From Deltaproteobacteria bacterium (lineage in GTDB: Bacteria; Desulfobacterota; DSM-4660; Desulfatiglandales; HGW-15), in assembly GCA_019310485.1 (NCBI GenBank), contig JAFDEF010000028.1, positions 1 through 60,914 of the forward strand: 60,914 bases of DNA, in the 5' to 3' direction. Under the pieces are notes generated by a model. It saw only the letters and a list, made by a program, of their open reading frames with translations. It did not search any database and was not told the origin of the DNA. The number at the start of each line of letters is the position of its first letter. Position 1 is the stretch's first letter. Both the position numbers and the translations under genes were made by a program. Shown here one piece after another: positions 7,774 to 18,316 of this stretch.

Positions 7774-10425
7774 TTGGCACAGTACGACATAAATCTCAGA
7801 GAATACTGGCGCATTCTAAAGAAGAGGAAATTTATTGTTATCCTCACTGCCATAATCCTGGGTAGCTTCAGCACCGCCTTTGCTGTTTTCCGTGCCCCCG
7901 CCCCTGTATACAAAACAACTTGCAGCATTAAGTTTGAAAAACAAACATCCATCATAGACCTCTATGCCCAAACCCTCACTTGGTCAACCGGCGATTACAT
8001 TGAGACCCAGATGTCGGTTATTAAGAGCTACTCGGTTTTTGAAAAAGTGGCTCAAGAGCTGGGGAGGATTCCAAAAAGAAGCATCCCTGCGGGTACACAC
8101 CTGAAGGCCAGCATTGTCAGGGTTATTGACAACCTTCAGTCCAAGGTGCAGGTGAGCAGAGAAAAGTATACCAACATTTTGAATATCCAGGTCACGGATT
8201 CCGACCCGCTGTTTGCCCAGAAGTTAGCCAATACGGTGGCGCTCACTTACAAGCAAATGTATTCCGAAAATCAGATGAAGCGCACCACTGAAGCCATAAA
8301 GTACATTGAAAGTCAGCTTGCACGGGTGAGGCAAAAGTTGAGGGAGGCAGAAGAGGCATTCGACAGGTTCAGCAGGGACAATCAACTTCTATCTATTGAT
8401 CTGCAGAGTGAAAATCTTCTTGCAAGAACTCAAGAAATACAAGCAGAACTGCGTAAGCTTGAGGAATCCAAAGGCGAGATAAAGTTACTGCTTGCCCGTC
8501 TGGACAACTTTATAAAAAATCCCTCGGGCACGGGGGGGAATTTTTACTCTGTTAATGCCGGTGCGCAGTACCAATCCACGAATAGTGCACTTGTGGAGCT
8601 GCTTCTCAAGAAAGCCTCTTTGCTGCAGGATTATACTCCTCAGCACCCTGAAATCATAGCGATCAATCGAAGGGTTGTTGAAAATGCCCGGAAAATGAAA
8701 CTTCTTCTCCAGATACGGCTTGCTGAGATTAAAAGTAGAGAAGCTGAGGCAAGAAAAGCCCTGCACGACCTTCAGGTCAAGACCAATGCGCTTATGGGGA
8801 GAAAACTTGAGTATGATCGGCTGAAAAGAAAAGTGGACCTCTACCACGAAATGACAACCCTTCTGGAAAGAAAGCACCAGGAGGTGCTGATAAGGAAAGC
8901 AGAAAAACCCGAGGAAGTGACGATAGTAAGACCTGCCTTACTACCATCTAGACCGATAAACCCTCCCAAGACCAAGACCACGGGCGCAATGGGCGTAGCC
9001 ATAGGACTTGTCCTGGGTATGATAGTGGCATTCGTGGTTGAAACATTTGATACCTCCTTGGGCGCTATTGAGGACATTGAGGAAACGCTCAACACTCAGG
9101 TCTTGGGGGTTATTCCTCAGGCTGATGCCAGGGACATTCGCGAGAGCCTCAAGACAATGAACCTTCCTGATGGGGCAAAAAAGTTGTCTGTGGCTCAGAC
9201 CGTGCAGCTCGTGGCGCATTTTTCCCCAAAGTCCATGATCGCAGAAAGTTTTCGCGGCCTGAGAACGAACATCCAGTTCAAGGATGTCGAGGATGAGATC
9301 AAGGCAATTGCCGTTACGAGCGCCTCTCCCCAGGAAGGTAAAACACTTGTTTCAATAAACCTTGCGATAACAATGGCGCAAGCCGGTGTCAGGACTCTCT
9401 TGATCGGCTCTGACATGAGAAAGCCGATGATTGAAAGGGCCTTCGGCGTTGAAATCGCACCGGGACTTTCCGAGATCCTGCTCGGAAACTATGCATGGAA
9501 AGATACTGTTAGGACAATAACCGATATTATGATCGGCAAGATGAGTCTGGAAGAGGTCATGGTAACACCGGGTCTGGATAACCTGCACATCATTACCAGC
9601 GGAACAATACCACCGAACCCTGCGGAGTTGATAGAATCCAGAAGACTTAAGGAGTTCCTCGAAGAGGCAAAAAAAGAATACGATCTTATTATTTTTGATA
9701 GCCCCCCTATTCTTTCCACCGCCGATGCCGTGATCCTTGGATCCAAGATGGATGGTGTTCTGCTTGTCTACAGGGTGGGGGCTGTCTCGAAAGGCCTGTT
9801 GAAGAGATCAACCGCACAGCTTGAGCATGTAAAGTGTAGAATTCTGGGTGTAGTACTCAATGGCATGAAGCCGGATGTAAGTCCCGACTTCCACGATTTT
9901 AAGTACTACAAATATTACTACTCCTATGGTGAAAGCGGCAAGGGCCGGAAACGCAAGAAAAGGGCAGGAGGACTTTTTTCCTCCGAAAGCCGGAAAGATC
10001 GTTCATCTGGGCGGAAGGCAAAGAAGTCCGTGCTTGTTGGAGCGGTAATGGTTGGAGCGGCAATAGCGTTTTTGGCAGTGGGGATGCTCTGGCAAAATGG
10101 GATGATAGATCCCACAAAGTTGCTGGATCTCACCAAAGGAACAAAGAAAGCCCCTGCCCTAAAAGTACGCGGAACCACTTACCACAAGAAACCGGATTCA
10201 GTGCGGAGGCCTTCTCCTGGGAAGAAAAATGTGCTAACCGCACCTAAAACAGCGCGCCCTGACATCCAAAAGCCGGTGGTGAAGAATAAAATCGTTAAGG
10301 CAAACCAGGAAGCTCTCCCAGCTACCGGAACCCTTGCCTCTGAAATCAAAGCTGAAGAAATGCAGAAGCTTGTTTCAGAAACTGTCAGGACCTTTCTTTC
10401 TGAAGAAAAGCAAGGGAATAAATAA
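7774..10425 (+). CDS. Wzz/tyrosine autokinase fusion (BY-kinase) with a C-terminal membrane extension
   Basis: Polysaccharide co-polymerase fused to a bacterial tyrosine kinase. Membrane helices at about residues 20-40 and 402-425 flank a coiled-coil periplasmic Wzz domain. The kinase follows with Walker A SASPQEGKT (about 516-524), Walker A' LLIGSDMRKP (541-550; the first Asp of the usual DxD is Gly) and Walker B LIIFDSPP. The tyrosine cluster YYKYYYSYG (about 711-719) is the autophosphorylation site expected at the C-terminus. Here it is followed by about 160 more residues with basic tracts, another hydrophobic segment (749-775) and a Pro/Lys-rich tail. The TTG start is supported by AAGGAG upstream. 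Phosphorylation probably tunes chain length and export with the Wza-like protein. Confidence 0.9.
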   Translation: MAQYDINLREYWRILKKRKFIVILTAIILGSFSTAFAVFRAPAPVYKTTCSIKFEKQTSIIDLYAQTLTWSTGDYIETQMSVIKSYSVFEKVAQELGRIPKRSIPAGTHLKASIVRVIDNLQSKVQVSREKYTNILNIQVTDSDPLFAQKLANTVALTYKQMYSENQMKRTTEAIKYIESQLARVRQKLREAEEAFDRFSRDNQLLSIDLQSENLLARTQEIQAELRKLEESKGEIKLLLARLDNFIKNPSGTGGNFYSVNAGAQYQSTNSALVELLLKKASLLQDYTPQHPEIIAINRRVVENARKMKLLLQIRLAEIKSREAEARKALHDLQVKTNALMGRKLEYDRLKRKVDLYHEMTTLLERKHQEVLIRKAEKPEEVTIVRPALLPSRPINPPKTKTTGAMGVAIGLVLGMIVAFVVETFDTSLGAIEDIEETLNTQVLGVIPQADARDIRESLKTMNLPDGAKKLSVAQTVQLVAHFSPKSMIAESFRGLRTNIQFKDVEDEIKAIAVTSASPQEGKTLVSINLAITMAQAGVRTLLIGSDMRKPMIERAFGVEIAPGLSEILLGNYAWKDTVRTITDIMIGKMSLEEVMVTPGLDNLHIITSGTIPPNPAELIESRRLKEFLEEAKKEYDLIIFDSPPILSTADAVILGSKMDGVLLVYRVGAVSKGLLKRSTAQLEHVKCRILGVVLNGMKPDVSPDFHDFKYYKYYYSYGESGKGRKRKKRAGGLFSSESRKDRSSGRKAKKSVLVGAVMVGAAIAFLAVGMLWQNGMIDPTKLLDLTKGTKKAPALKVRGTTYHKKPDSVRRPSPGKKNVLTAPKTARPDIQKPVVKNKIVKANQEALPATGTLASEIKAEEMQKLVSETVRTFLSEEKQGNK

Positions 10426-10448
10426 AGAAGAGCCAGAGGGGATAACCT

Positions 10449-11909
10449 TTGCAAGTAATACCAAAATTCCCGGGTTTTGATAGCCGTGGACAGACTACCC
10501 TTCAGATGGTTATTCCTCTCGTTCTCCTCCTCCTTCTCCTGCTCACCTTTGCCATGATCATGCCATCGCTTACACCCACCAAAACCCTTGCACTGGCAGG
10601 TGGTGTGGTCATCTTTGTTGTGAGCTTTGTCAGTACCGAAGTTGCCCTCTATATCCTTATCTTCTCAATGCTTCTGAGCCCGGAATTTGTAGTAGGCACA
10701 ACGGCCGGGGCAACGCTGGGCCGCGGGGTTACAATAAGGGTGGATGATTTTATGCTTGCCATTATCGGTTTTAGCTGGCTTGCGAGAATGGCCATTGTTA
10801 AAGAGCTCGGCCTGTTTCTCAGAACTCCACTTAACAAGCCTATAGCCTACTACCTTGTAATCTGCCTGGTTTCCACCCTGCTAGGTAGTCTTTTTGGAAG
10901 AGTGGACCTAAAAACAGGGTTTTTCTTTGTACTCAAGTACTTTGAATACGTGATAGTCTATTTCATGGTTGCCAACCATATTCAAAGCACGAAACAAGTT
11001 CGCCGTTTCCTCTGGGCAATGCTCCTTACCTGTGCCATTGCTTCCTTAATTGGAATAGCTCAGATCCCAAGCGGCGCAAGGGTTTCAGCCCCTTTTGAAG
11101 GCGAGGTGGGAGAGCCCAACACGTTTGGGGGATACCTTGTTTTCATGATGTCCCTTGTGTTTGGTCTTCTGCTTGCAGAGGCCTCTTCCCCTCGCCGTTG
11201 GGTCTATATTTTTCTGTTGATTCTTTTTGCCATTCCACTGTTTTACACCCAGTCAAGGAGCTCGTACCTGGCGGCCATTCCAGCTCTGGTGAGTTTTGCG
11301 TTCCTGTTTGAGAAAAAGCACTGGATCATACCGATTCTCATATTGATCGCCCTCAGCCTTCCTTTCATAGCCCCAAAACCGGCAAAAGAAAGGGTCGCTT
11401 ACACCTTTACACAGGGCAAGAACCGCAGAGATGTTGTAAGCGTGTGGGGAATAAAGCTTGATACTTCAACTTCAGAGAGGTTGAAAAGCTGGCAGGAAGC
11501 ATCAAGGGACTGGATCAAACACCCGCTCATAGGCTACGGGGTGACAGGGTATCGCTTTGTGGATGCACAGTACGTACGTGTAATTACAGAGACCGGGTTT
11601 CTGGGCCTGTTGATGTTTTCAATGCTCATCTATGCCATATTCAAGGAGGCAATAAGCGTTCTCAAGGCAACTACTGATCCCTTTTACAAAGGCCTCATTG
11701 GAGGATACATTGCCGGATTTGTGGGCCTGCTGTTTCACGCGATTGGTGCAAACACCTTTATCATTGTGAGAATCATGGAGCCGTTTTGGTTTGTAACAGC
11801 GCTGGTCATCCCAGGGTCAGACTTACATTTATTACATTTAAGGGAAAGAAATTACGAGGAGCAAGAAAAAGAGAAGAGGAGCAGCCCCAGAAGAGATGGG
11901 GACCGATGA
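10449..11909 (+). CDS. Wzy/O-antigen-ligase-like polytopic membrane protein
   Basis: About a dozen hydrophobic helices with a large loop in the second half (about residues 310-365) and the WxxHPLIGYGVTGYRFVD motif typical of the Wzy_C / O-antigen ligase family. It would polymerise lipid-linked repeat units in the inner membrane, or ligate the finished polymer. It starts at a TTG with GAGGGG 6 bases upstream, 24 bases after the kinase gene. The last roughly 30 codons (from GSDLHLLHLRER on) are encoded by a dispersed repeat and adjoining sequence rather than by the family core, so the native C-terminus has been replaced. The function is probably unaffected because the change lies after the last helix. 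Confidence 0.85.
   Translation: MQVIPKFPGFDSRGQTTLQMVIPLVLLLLLLLTFAMIMPSLTPTKTLALAGGVVIFVVSFVSTEVALYILIFSMLLSPEFVVGTTAGATLGRGVTIRVDDFMLAIIGFSWLARMAIVKELGLFLRTPLNKPIAYYLVICLVSTLLGSLFGRVDLKTGFFFVLKYFEYVIVYFMVANHIQSTKQVRRFLWAMLLTCAIASLIGIAQIPSGARVSAPFEGEVGEPNTFGGYLVFMMSLVFGLLLAEASSPRRWVYIFLLILFAIPLFYTQSRSSYLAAIPALVSFAFLFEKKHWIIPILILIALSLPFIAPKPAKERVAYTFTQGKNRRDVVSVWGIKLDTSTSERLKSWQEASRDWIKHPLIGYGVTGYRFVDAQYVRVITETGFLGLLMFSMLIYAIFKEAISVLKATTDPFYKGLIGGYIAGFVGLLFHAIGANTFIIVRIMEPFWFVTALVIPGSDLHLLHLRERNYEEQEKEKRSSPRRDGDR
11812..11841 (+). repeat. RAYT-type dispersed repeat, copy A
   Basis: Contains GGGTCAGACTTACATTTATT then ACATTTAA. It lies inside the 3' end of the Wzy-like gene, where it encodes GSDLHLLHL. 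Other copies are at 18302, 37614 (same orientation) and 46557, 58716, 60068 (opposite orientation). Confidence 0.9.
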
Positions 11910-11940
11910 AATCCCCTGCGTTTCCTGCTTTCGCATCGGG

Positions 11941-12024
11941 ACACCTGGCAGAATTATGGGGGCGTGTCACTGGTACGAGGACGAGTGTTGAGGCGCGAAA
12001 AAGAGGGTGCGCTGGCGCCCTAAG
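11941..12024 (+). repeat. Degenerate dispersed repeat, copy 1 of 2
   Basis: About 85 bases are alignable with 29941-30027. The best block is GTTGAGGCGCGAAAAAGAGG against GTTGAGGCCCGAAAAAGAAG, ending in CTGGCGCCC in both. It lies between the Wzy-like gene and the acyl-CoA synthetase gene. Neither copy codes for a recognisable protein. Confidence 0.55.
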
Positions 12025-12090
12025 ACCCAGCCAACGACCCTCTTCTAGCTACTTGAAGCTTGCCTGTTTCTGCTTCCAGTGCTGGCTCTA

Positions 12091-12780
12091 TCAGGTGGGT
12101 GGGGCCAACACCACGAGGGCGTCAGCAGCGATGGGCTTGCTTCCTGAAAGTATCAAAGGGTTAATATCAACCTCTTTTATAGGTTCATGATCCAGGCCCA
12201 TTTGCCCTACATTTATGAGAATCCTCACAAGTTCGTCAATATCTGCAGGGGGCATCCCCCTCACCTCGCCCAGAATCTTGTGAGCCTTGATTTCCCGGGT
12301 CATTTCAAGGGCGTCTTTTCTCTCAATTGGCGCTACCCGAAACACGACATCTTTAAGTATTTCAGTGAAGATCCCTCCTAGGCCGAACATAACGCACGGT
12401 CCAAACTGGGCATCCCGGGTCATGCCCACCATGAGTTCCCTGTGCCCCTTGACCATTTCCTGCACCAGGATTCCGCCCCCACTTCCTTGAACTTTAAGCA
12501 TAATTTCTTCGTAGGCCTGCTGTGCCTCTTCCTCATTTCGGATGTCCACCCTGACAAGCCCCTGCTCTGTTTTGTGAGCCAGGTCAGGGGCGCAGGCTTT
12601 TATAACAAGAGGGAATCCCACCTTTTGGATAGCACCCTTAAAATCGTCGTACCCGCGAACGAGTACTTCATTCGTTACCGGGATGTCATAGGCATGAAGC
12701 AGCCTCTTAGACTCATATTCAGAAAGTGTGTTCCGCCCCTCGCTCAAGGCCTGTTCAATGATTTTTTCCTTTTCACCCAT
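12091..12780 (-). CDS. ADP-forming acyl-CoA synthetase, beta (ATP-grasp) subunit
   Basis: ATP-grasp subunit of NDP-forming acetyl/acyl-CoA synthetase, which makes ATP from acyl-CoA, ADP and phosphate. Seen: EYESKRLLHAYDIPV at the N-terminus, the ATP-grasp strand GFPLVIKACAPDLAHKTEQGLV, GGILVQEMVKGHREL, FGPCVMFGLGGIFTEILKD and the metal-binding EVDINPL. The length of 229 residues is standard for the separate beta subunit. It starts 4 bases after the alpha subunit gene, so the two are translationally linked. In anaerobic fermenters and syntrophs this enzyme conserves energy at the end of acid-forming pathways; the acyl substrate cannot be read from sequence. Confidence 0.92.
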   Translation of the reverse strand: MGEKEKIIEQALSEGRNTLSEYESKRLLHAYDIPVTNEVLVRGYDDFKGAIQKVGFPLVIKACAPDLAHKTEQGLVRVDIRNEEEAQQAYEEIMLKVQGSGGGILVQEMVKGHRELMVGMTRDAQFGPCVMFGLGGIFTEILKDVVFRVAPIERKDALEMTREIKAHKILGEVRGMPPADIDELVRILINVGQMGLDHEPIKEVDINPLILSGSKPIAADALVVLAPPT

Positions 12781-12783
12781 TTT

Positions 12784-14184
12784 CTATTTCTCCATTATTT
12801 TTCTGTATTCCCAGAGGTTGACCAAGGCCTGTGCAGCCCTTTCGGGAGTGGGTAAATTCGTCAAGGCACCACTCTGCTCCAGTTCCTTGACCTGTTTTTC
12901 CCAAATGCCCTGTGGTGCCGCAAGGCAGGTTATCAATGGTTTTTGTTGTTTCCACCTGAGTGCCAGGTCAGATACACTCGCTATTGCTCCCCTGTTTGCC
13001 GATGCAAACATCATCAATAGTAAGATGGCATCTACGTTCTTATCTTCCATAACCGCCCCAACTATTCCCGCAATGGCCCGGGCATCATACCATGCAGGCC
13101 CCAGGTCCACTGGGTTGGTTCTGAGTGCAAGAGGTGGCAGAAGCTCATTTATCACCTTTTGAGTGCCTGAATCAAAGGCGGCTATCTCAAGTCCGTTTGC
13201 CTCGCAGAAGTCGCCTGCAGCCATGGCAGGCCCGGCCTGACCAGAAAGTATCGCCACCTTTCTTCCTTTTGGTGGGGGGCACATGAGCATTGCACGGGCC
13301 GTATCCAGAAGCGCTTCAGAACTATCAAGGCACAGAATTCCCGCCTGCCTGAAGCCGCCGCGGTAAATATCATGATTGCCTGCAAGTGACCCTGTATGAG
13401 AAAGTGAAGCCCTGTCACCGCTTTCCGCACGCCCGGTCTTATACGCAATAATAGGTTTCTTCCCTCGGCCCCGGGATGCTGCCTCGAGCAACCTGCGGGG
13501 TTGGTCAAGTCCTTCAAGATAAAGCATTATGACTTCGGTGTCCGGGTCCTCCATTAGATAAGAGACCATGTCCGGGAAGTCAACATTCAAACGGTTTCCA
13601 AGCCCTACAACTTTGCTAAACCCCACCTCCTGTTTCATGGCCATGAAAGCGAGCAGGTGGCTCATTCCTCCACTTTGACTGACGAGGGTGAGTTTTCCCT
13701 TTTGAAGAAGAGAGAACTGGGGAGTAAAGGAGGCGTTAAGGTTACGATTGAGATTGATCATTCCGAAAGTATTTGGGCCTATTACAGGAATTGCAGCTTT
13801 TGTTGCCAGGCGGCGAACTTTCTCCTGGAGTTTGGCACCTTGAGGGTCGTCAATCTCCTTGAAGCCTGCAGTAATAAGAACAATGCCCCTGACATTTTTT
13901 GAAACGCACTGTTCAAATACTGCTGGAACAAATTGTGCCGGAACAACCACGACCGCCAGGTCAATGGGTATTGATGAATCCAGCACAGATCCCATGGCCT
14001 CGATCCCCATAATGGTTTTAGCACTCGGATTGACGGGCAGAATCCTTCCCTCAAAGCCACCCTGTGTGAGGCTTTTCATTACGTGGGCTCCCAGTTTGTT
14101 AGGGTTATCAGAGGCGCCGATTACAGCAACCGTACGGGGATTGAAAAGATATTTCAGGTTTTCAAGCAGTTTCGCCTCCGGCAT
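12784..14184 (-). CDS. ADP-forming acyl-CoA synthetase, alpha (CoA-binding) subunit
   Basis: Alpha subunit of the same enzyme. It has a CoA-binding Rossmann domain (FNPRTVAVIGASDNPNKLG), a succinyl-CoA-ligase-like domain (VIGPNTFGMINL, LVSQSGGMSHLL) and the phospho-histidine loop SLSHTGSLAGN. The His there carries phosphate during the reaction. The ATG at 14184 is chosen because GGAGG lies 6 bases upstream and the family begins near this point; the open frame extends 27 codons further without a good ribosome site. It is the first gene of a two-gene operon and is transcribed away from enolase. The intergenic region to enolase (about 250 bases) should hold both promoters. Confidence 0.92.
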   Translation of the reverse strand: MPEAKLLENLKYLFNPRTVAVIGASDNPNKLGAHVMKSLTQGGFEGRILPVNPSAKTIMGIEAMGSVLDSSIPIDLAVVVVPAQFVPAVFEQCVSKNVRGIVLITAGFKEIDDPQGAKLQEKVRRLATKAAIPVIGPNTFGMINLNRNLNASFTPQFSLLQKGKLTLVSQSGGMSHLLAFMAMKQEVGFSKVVGLGNRLNVDFPDMVSYLMEDPDTEVIMLYLEGLDQPRRLLEAASRGRGKKPIIAYKTGRAESGDRASLSHTGSLAGNHDIYRGGFRQAGILCLDSSEALLDTARAMLMCPPPKGRKVAILSGQAGPAMAAGDFCEANGLEIAAFDSGTQKVINELLPPLALRTNPVDLGPAWYDARAIAGIVGAVMEDKNVDAILLLMMFASANRGAIASVSDLALRWKQQKPLITCLAAPQGIWEKQVKELEQSGALTNLPTPERAAQALVNLWEYRKIMEK

Positions 14185-14383
14185 ATACCCTCCAGGAATT
14201 AGCAGTGTTTCGGGAGACAGCGCGTGAGGCATATTAGTAGCAGGCTTTATTGTTGTGTTCAACATATTTATGCATTATCATTTGGTACACGGTGGCAGAG
14301 GAGATAAAATATCGCTGTCTCAGAGCGGTAGTGGGCGATGGATTTATTGTCACGGACATATTTGGCTGAGGCACGGTCAATAA

Positions 14384-15700
<1,317 letters not shown>

Positions 15701-15905
15701 GCAAGCCCTGTTCTTGTCCCTACTGACTTGTGGCTTTCGTGTCCCGGGAGGCTGATTTGGCTTGACCGGGGGTGGATCTTTCCATATACTCCGAGCTTGT
15801 GCGCGCGGGAGAGAGCGCTGAACCGAACACTGCGGCTTTTACTGCAGGCGGGAATCGCTTTCCTGCCCCGCCGTGTGCCACTATCTTTTTGACGGAGGTT
15901 GAGCC

Positions 15906-17075
15906 ATGGGAAAAGTAGGAATTATAGGGGTAGGTCAGAGCGCTTTTGTGAGGGGTTATGGCGGCTCGATCAGGGAGCTTGCTTTTGAAGGATTTAAGGA
16001 GTGTATGAAAGATGCCCAAATATCTGTAAAGGACATTGATGCCTCCATCGTTTGCTCGGCCCCCGAATACGACAAGCAGCGCTCACCGGCTGGAGTGTTT
16101 GCGGAGTATCTCGGCCTTACCCCGCAGCCCACCTTTTACACTGAAAGTCTTTGCTCCTCAAGTAGTACAGGCCTCAAGCTCGCTTATTCATTAATCAAAT
16201 CCGGGCTGCACGATGTGGTTATGGTCATTGGATTTCAGAAGATGTCGGAGATTTCCTCGGCTGAGTCGCAAGAGAGGATGGGGCGGGGTGCGGATATTCA
16301 GTGGGAAAGCCCCTTTGGAACGATGATGCCTGCATATTATGCAATGTATGCCAGGGCGCACATGGAAAAATACGGCACCACGTTAGAGGACCTTGCGCTC
16401 ATAAGGGTAAAGGCATCCACCTACGGGCAGATAAATGAAAAAGCCGTGTACCGAAAGCCCGTAACCCTGGAAATGTTTTCAGATCCGCAAAGTCCTATGT
16501 CCAACCCGGTTGCAAGCCCGCTTCGCGTGGGAGACTGCTGTGCCAATGCTGATGGAAGCTCCTGCCTTATTGTTGCGAGCGAAGAAAAAGCCAGGGCATT
16601 TTCAAACAAGCCGGTCTGGATCCTGGGTATAGGTGCAGCATCCGCACCTGTCAACATGGCTGCGAGGGATTTGTTTACTGGTCTCAGTGTGGGAGAACAG
16701 GCTGGTAGGCAGGCATATGAAATGGCAGGGGTTACCCCTAAGGACATTGACGTTGCAGAAGTTCATGATTGTTTTACGATTGCTGAAATGATGGCTTATG
16801 AAAATTTGGGATTCGCGAAACCGGGTGAGGGAAAGGACCTGATAAAAAGCAAGGAGACTTACAAGGAAGGGAGCATACCGGTGAATGTGGACGGAGGCCT
16901 CCTCTCCAAAGGCCATCCTATTGGAGCCACCGGTGGATCCCAAATCAGAACGATTGTGCTCCAGCTCAGGGGTGAGGCAGGGGAAATGCAAGTGAAAGAT
17001 CCTGAAATCGGTCTTGTCCACAATATCGGAGGGGTTGGTCTTTACGGAAACGTCACCATTCTCGGGAGGGCTTAA
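15906..17075 (+). CDS. Thiolase-family protein (SCP-x / acetyl-CoA acetyltransferase-like)
   Basis: Thiolase of the SCP2/archaeal type that partners with a DUF35 protein. The nucleophile is Cys83 in the loop TESLCSSSSTGLKLA; the other catalytic elements are EVHDCFTIAEMM and the C-terminal GHPIGATGGSQ. It probably condenses or cleaves acyl-CoA thioesters. It begins at an ATG with GGAGG upstream and ends 2 bases before the DUF35 gene, so the two form a tight pair. In archaea the equivalent pair channels acetoacetyl-CoA. In this organism a role in fatty or aromatic acid degradation is plausible but not shown. Confidence 0.9.
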   Translation: MGKVGIIGVGQSAFVRGYGGSIRELAFEGFKECMKDAQISVKDIDASIVCSAPEYDKQRSPAGVFAEYLGLTPQPTFYTESLCSSSSTGLKLAYSLIKSGLHDVVMVIGFQKMSEISSAESQERMGRGADIQWESPFGTMMPAYYAMYARAHMEKYGTTLEDLALIRVKASTYGQINEKAVYRKPVTLEMFSDPQSPMSNPVASPLRVGDCCANADGSSCLIVASEEKARAFSNKPVWILGIGAASAPVNMAARDLFTGLSVGEQAGRQAYEMAGVTPKDIDVAEVHDCFTIAEMMAYENLGFAKPGEGKDLIKSKETYKEGSIPVNVDGGLLSKGHPIGATGGSQIRTIVLQLRGEAGEMQVKDPEIGLVHNIGGVGLYGNVTILGRA

Positions 17076-17077
17076 AC

Positions 17078-17509
17078 ATGGCTAAAAAAGAAGTAGACGA
17101 TCGATTCAAAAAGTTTGGAACGGTTAGCTTTACCTCCATTTCTAAGGTAAATGATTTCATCGACTATCTCGAGAAAGGGAAGGTTGCGGGAACAAGGTGC
17201 AAGGAATGTGGAAGTGTGTTCTTCCCACCCAGAGCTGACTGCTATCAGTGTCTTTCCAGCAACATGGAATGGTTTGAAGTCTCCGGTACAGGCAAGCTCC
17301 TCGCTTACAGTAAGTTGCAATACGGGCCTGTTGGGTTTGAAGGAGATCTTCCTTATTGCATTGCTGTCCTGGACTATGGAGACTACAAGGTATTTGGCAG
17401 GATAGCCGGTGAGTTAAAAGATGAAGAGATCAAGATAGGCATGGATATGAAGACCGTTGTGAACAAGCTCCCCAATGGACAGCTAAACTACGTTTTTCAA
17501 AGAGCCTGA
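17078..17509 (+). CDS. DUF35 zinc-ribbon/OB-fold thiolase partner
   Basis: Acyl-CoA-associated DUF35 protein, 143 residues. A rubredoxin-like zinc ribbon (CKECGSVFFPPRADCYQC, residues about 44-61) precedes an OB fold (GTGKLLAYSKLQYGP... PYCIAVLDYGDYKVFGRI). These proteins bind CoA or its substrate and bridge a thiolase to its partner enzyme. The gene starts 2 bases after the thiolase stop, which makes a stable complex with it very likely. All four zinc cysteines are present. Confidence 0.9.
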   Translation: MAKKEVDDRFKKFGTVSFTSISKVNDFIDYLEKGKVAGTRCKECGSVFFPPRADCYQCLSSNMEWFEVSGTGKLLAYSKLQYGPVGFEGDLPYCIAVLDYGDYKVFGRIAGELKDEEIKIGMDMKTVVNKLPNGQLNYVFQRA

Positions 17510-17542
17510 GATTCCCTGATACCGGAAAGGGTACGGGGGAAT

Positions 17543-18316
17543 GTGACAAAGGTTTCCTTGAGGCGATTTTTTGTTCAAAAGATAGACGAAAAGCAAGCTC
17601 ACCTTGTTATCACTGGAACCGAAGCAAGGCATATCAGCCGAGTTCTGAGGATGGGCCCTGGAGACCGGATTATCCTTTTTGACGGACAAGGGGCTCGCTT
17701 CCAGGCCGTCATAGAATCCGTGCAGAAGAACGAAGTGCGTGCAGCACTGGAAAAAACCCTCCCCCCGCCAAGCCCCTCTCCGCTAGAAATAACTCTTTGC
17801 CAGTCGCTCCTTAAGTCTCGGTCCATGGATTACATGATCCAGAAGGCATCTGAGCTTGGAGTTGACCGTATTCTGCCCTTTTTTTCCCAAAGAACGGCCG
17901 TGAAGGTCCCGGCGCAAAGCCTTGCAAACAAGGTCAGGCACTGGCGGCAAATAGCCCTCAGTGCTGCCAAGCAGTGTGACAGGACAAAGCCTGCTGAGAT
18001 CGGGAAGCCTGTTTCCCTCCCTGAACTCCTAGTTCGGCTTCAGAAGGAGCACGCGCTCAAGATCATCCTCTGGGAACAGGAAGAGAGAGCCGACCTGAGG
18101 GACCTGCTTAAAACTTCCCGTAATGCCGGAAAAGTGGCAGCCATTGTAGGACCTGAAGGCGGGTTTGGTTTTGAGGAAATTGCCAGAGCTCGCCTATCCG
18201 GTTTTAAGCCAATTTTTCTTGGCCCCAGAATCTTAAGGGCGGAAACTGCCGCTATCGTGCTTGTGGCCCTGCTCCAGTACGAGTGGGGAGACCTCTCCCT
18301 CCAGGGTCAGACTTAA
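17543..18316 (+). CDS. rsmE: 16S rRNA m3U1498 methyltransferase RsmE
   Basis: SPOUT-class methyltransferase that modifies U1498 of 16S rRNA. Landmarks: an N-terminal PUA-like region (TGTEARHISRVLRMGPGD), KSRSMDYMIQKASELGVD, and the knotted SAM-binding C-terminus IVGPEGGFGFEE and LGPRILRAETAAIV. The GTG start has GGGGGA close upstream and follows the DUF35 gene by 33 bases. The last residues (LQGQT) and the TAA stop come from a dispersed repeat inserted at the very end, just beyond the family's natural terminus. The catalytic core is intact. Confidence 0.93.
   Translation: MTKVSLRRFFVQKIDEKQAHLVITGTEARHISRVLRMGPGDRIILFDGQGARFQAVIESVQKNEVRAALEKTLPPPSPSPLEITLCQSLLKSRSMDYMIQKASELGVDRILPFFSQRTAVKVPAQSLANKVRHWRQIALSAAKQCDRTKPAEIGKPVSLPELLVRLQKEHALKIILWEQEERADLRDLLKTSRNAGKVAAIVGPEGGFGFEEIARARLSGFKPIFLGPRILRAETAAIVLVALLQYEWGDLSLQGQT

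Noticed and set aside
11786..12190. 134-codon open frame over the end of the Wzy-like gene and the following gap
   Set aside because: Composed of out-of-frame gene end, RAYT-type repeat and the degenerate repeat; it also runs into the antisense of the acyl-CoA synthetase gene.
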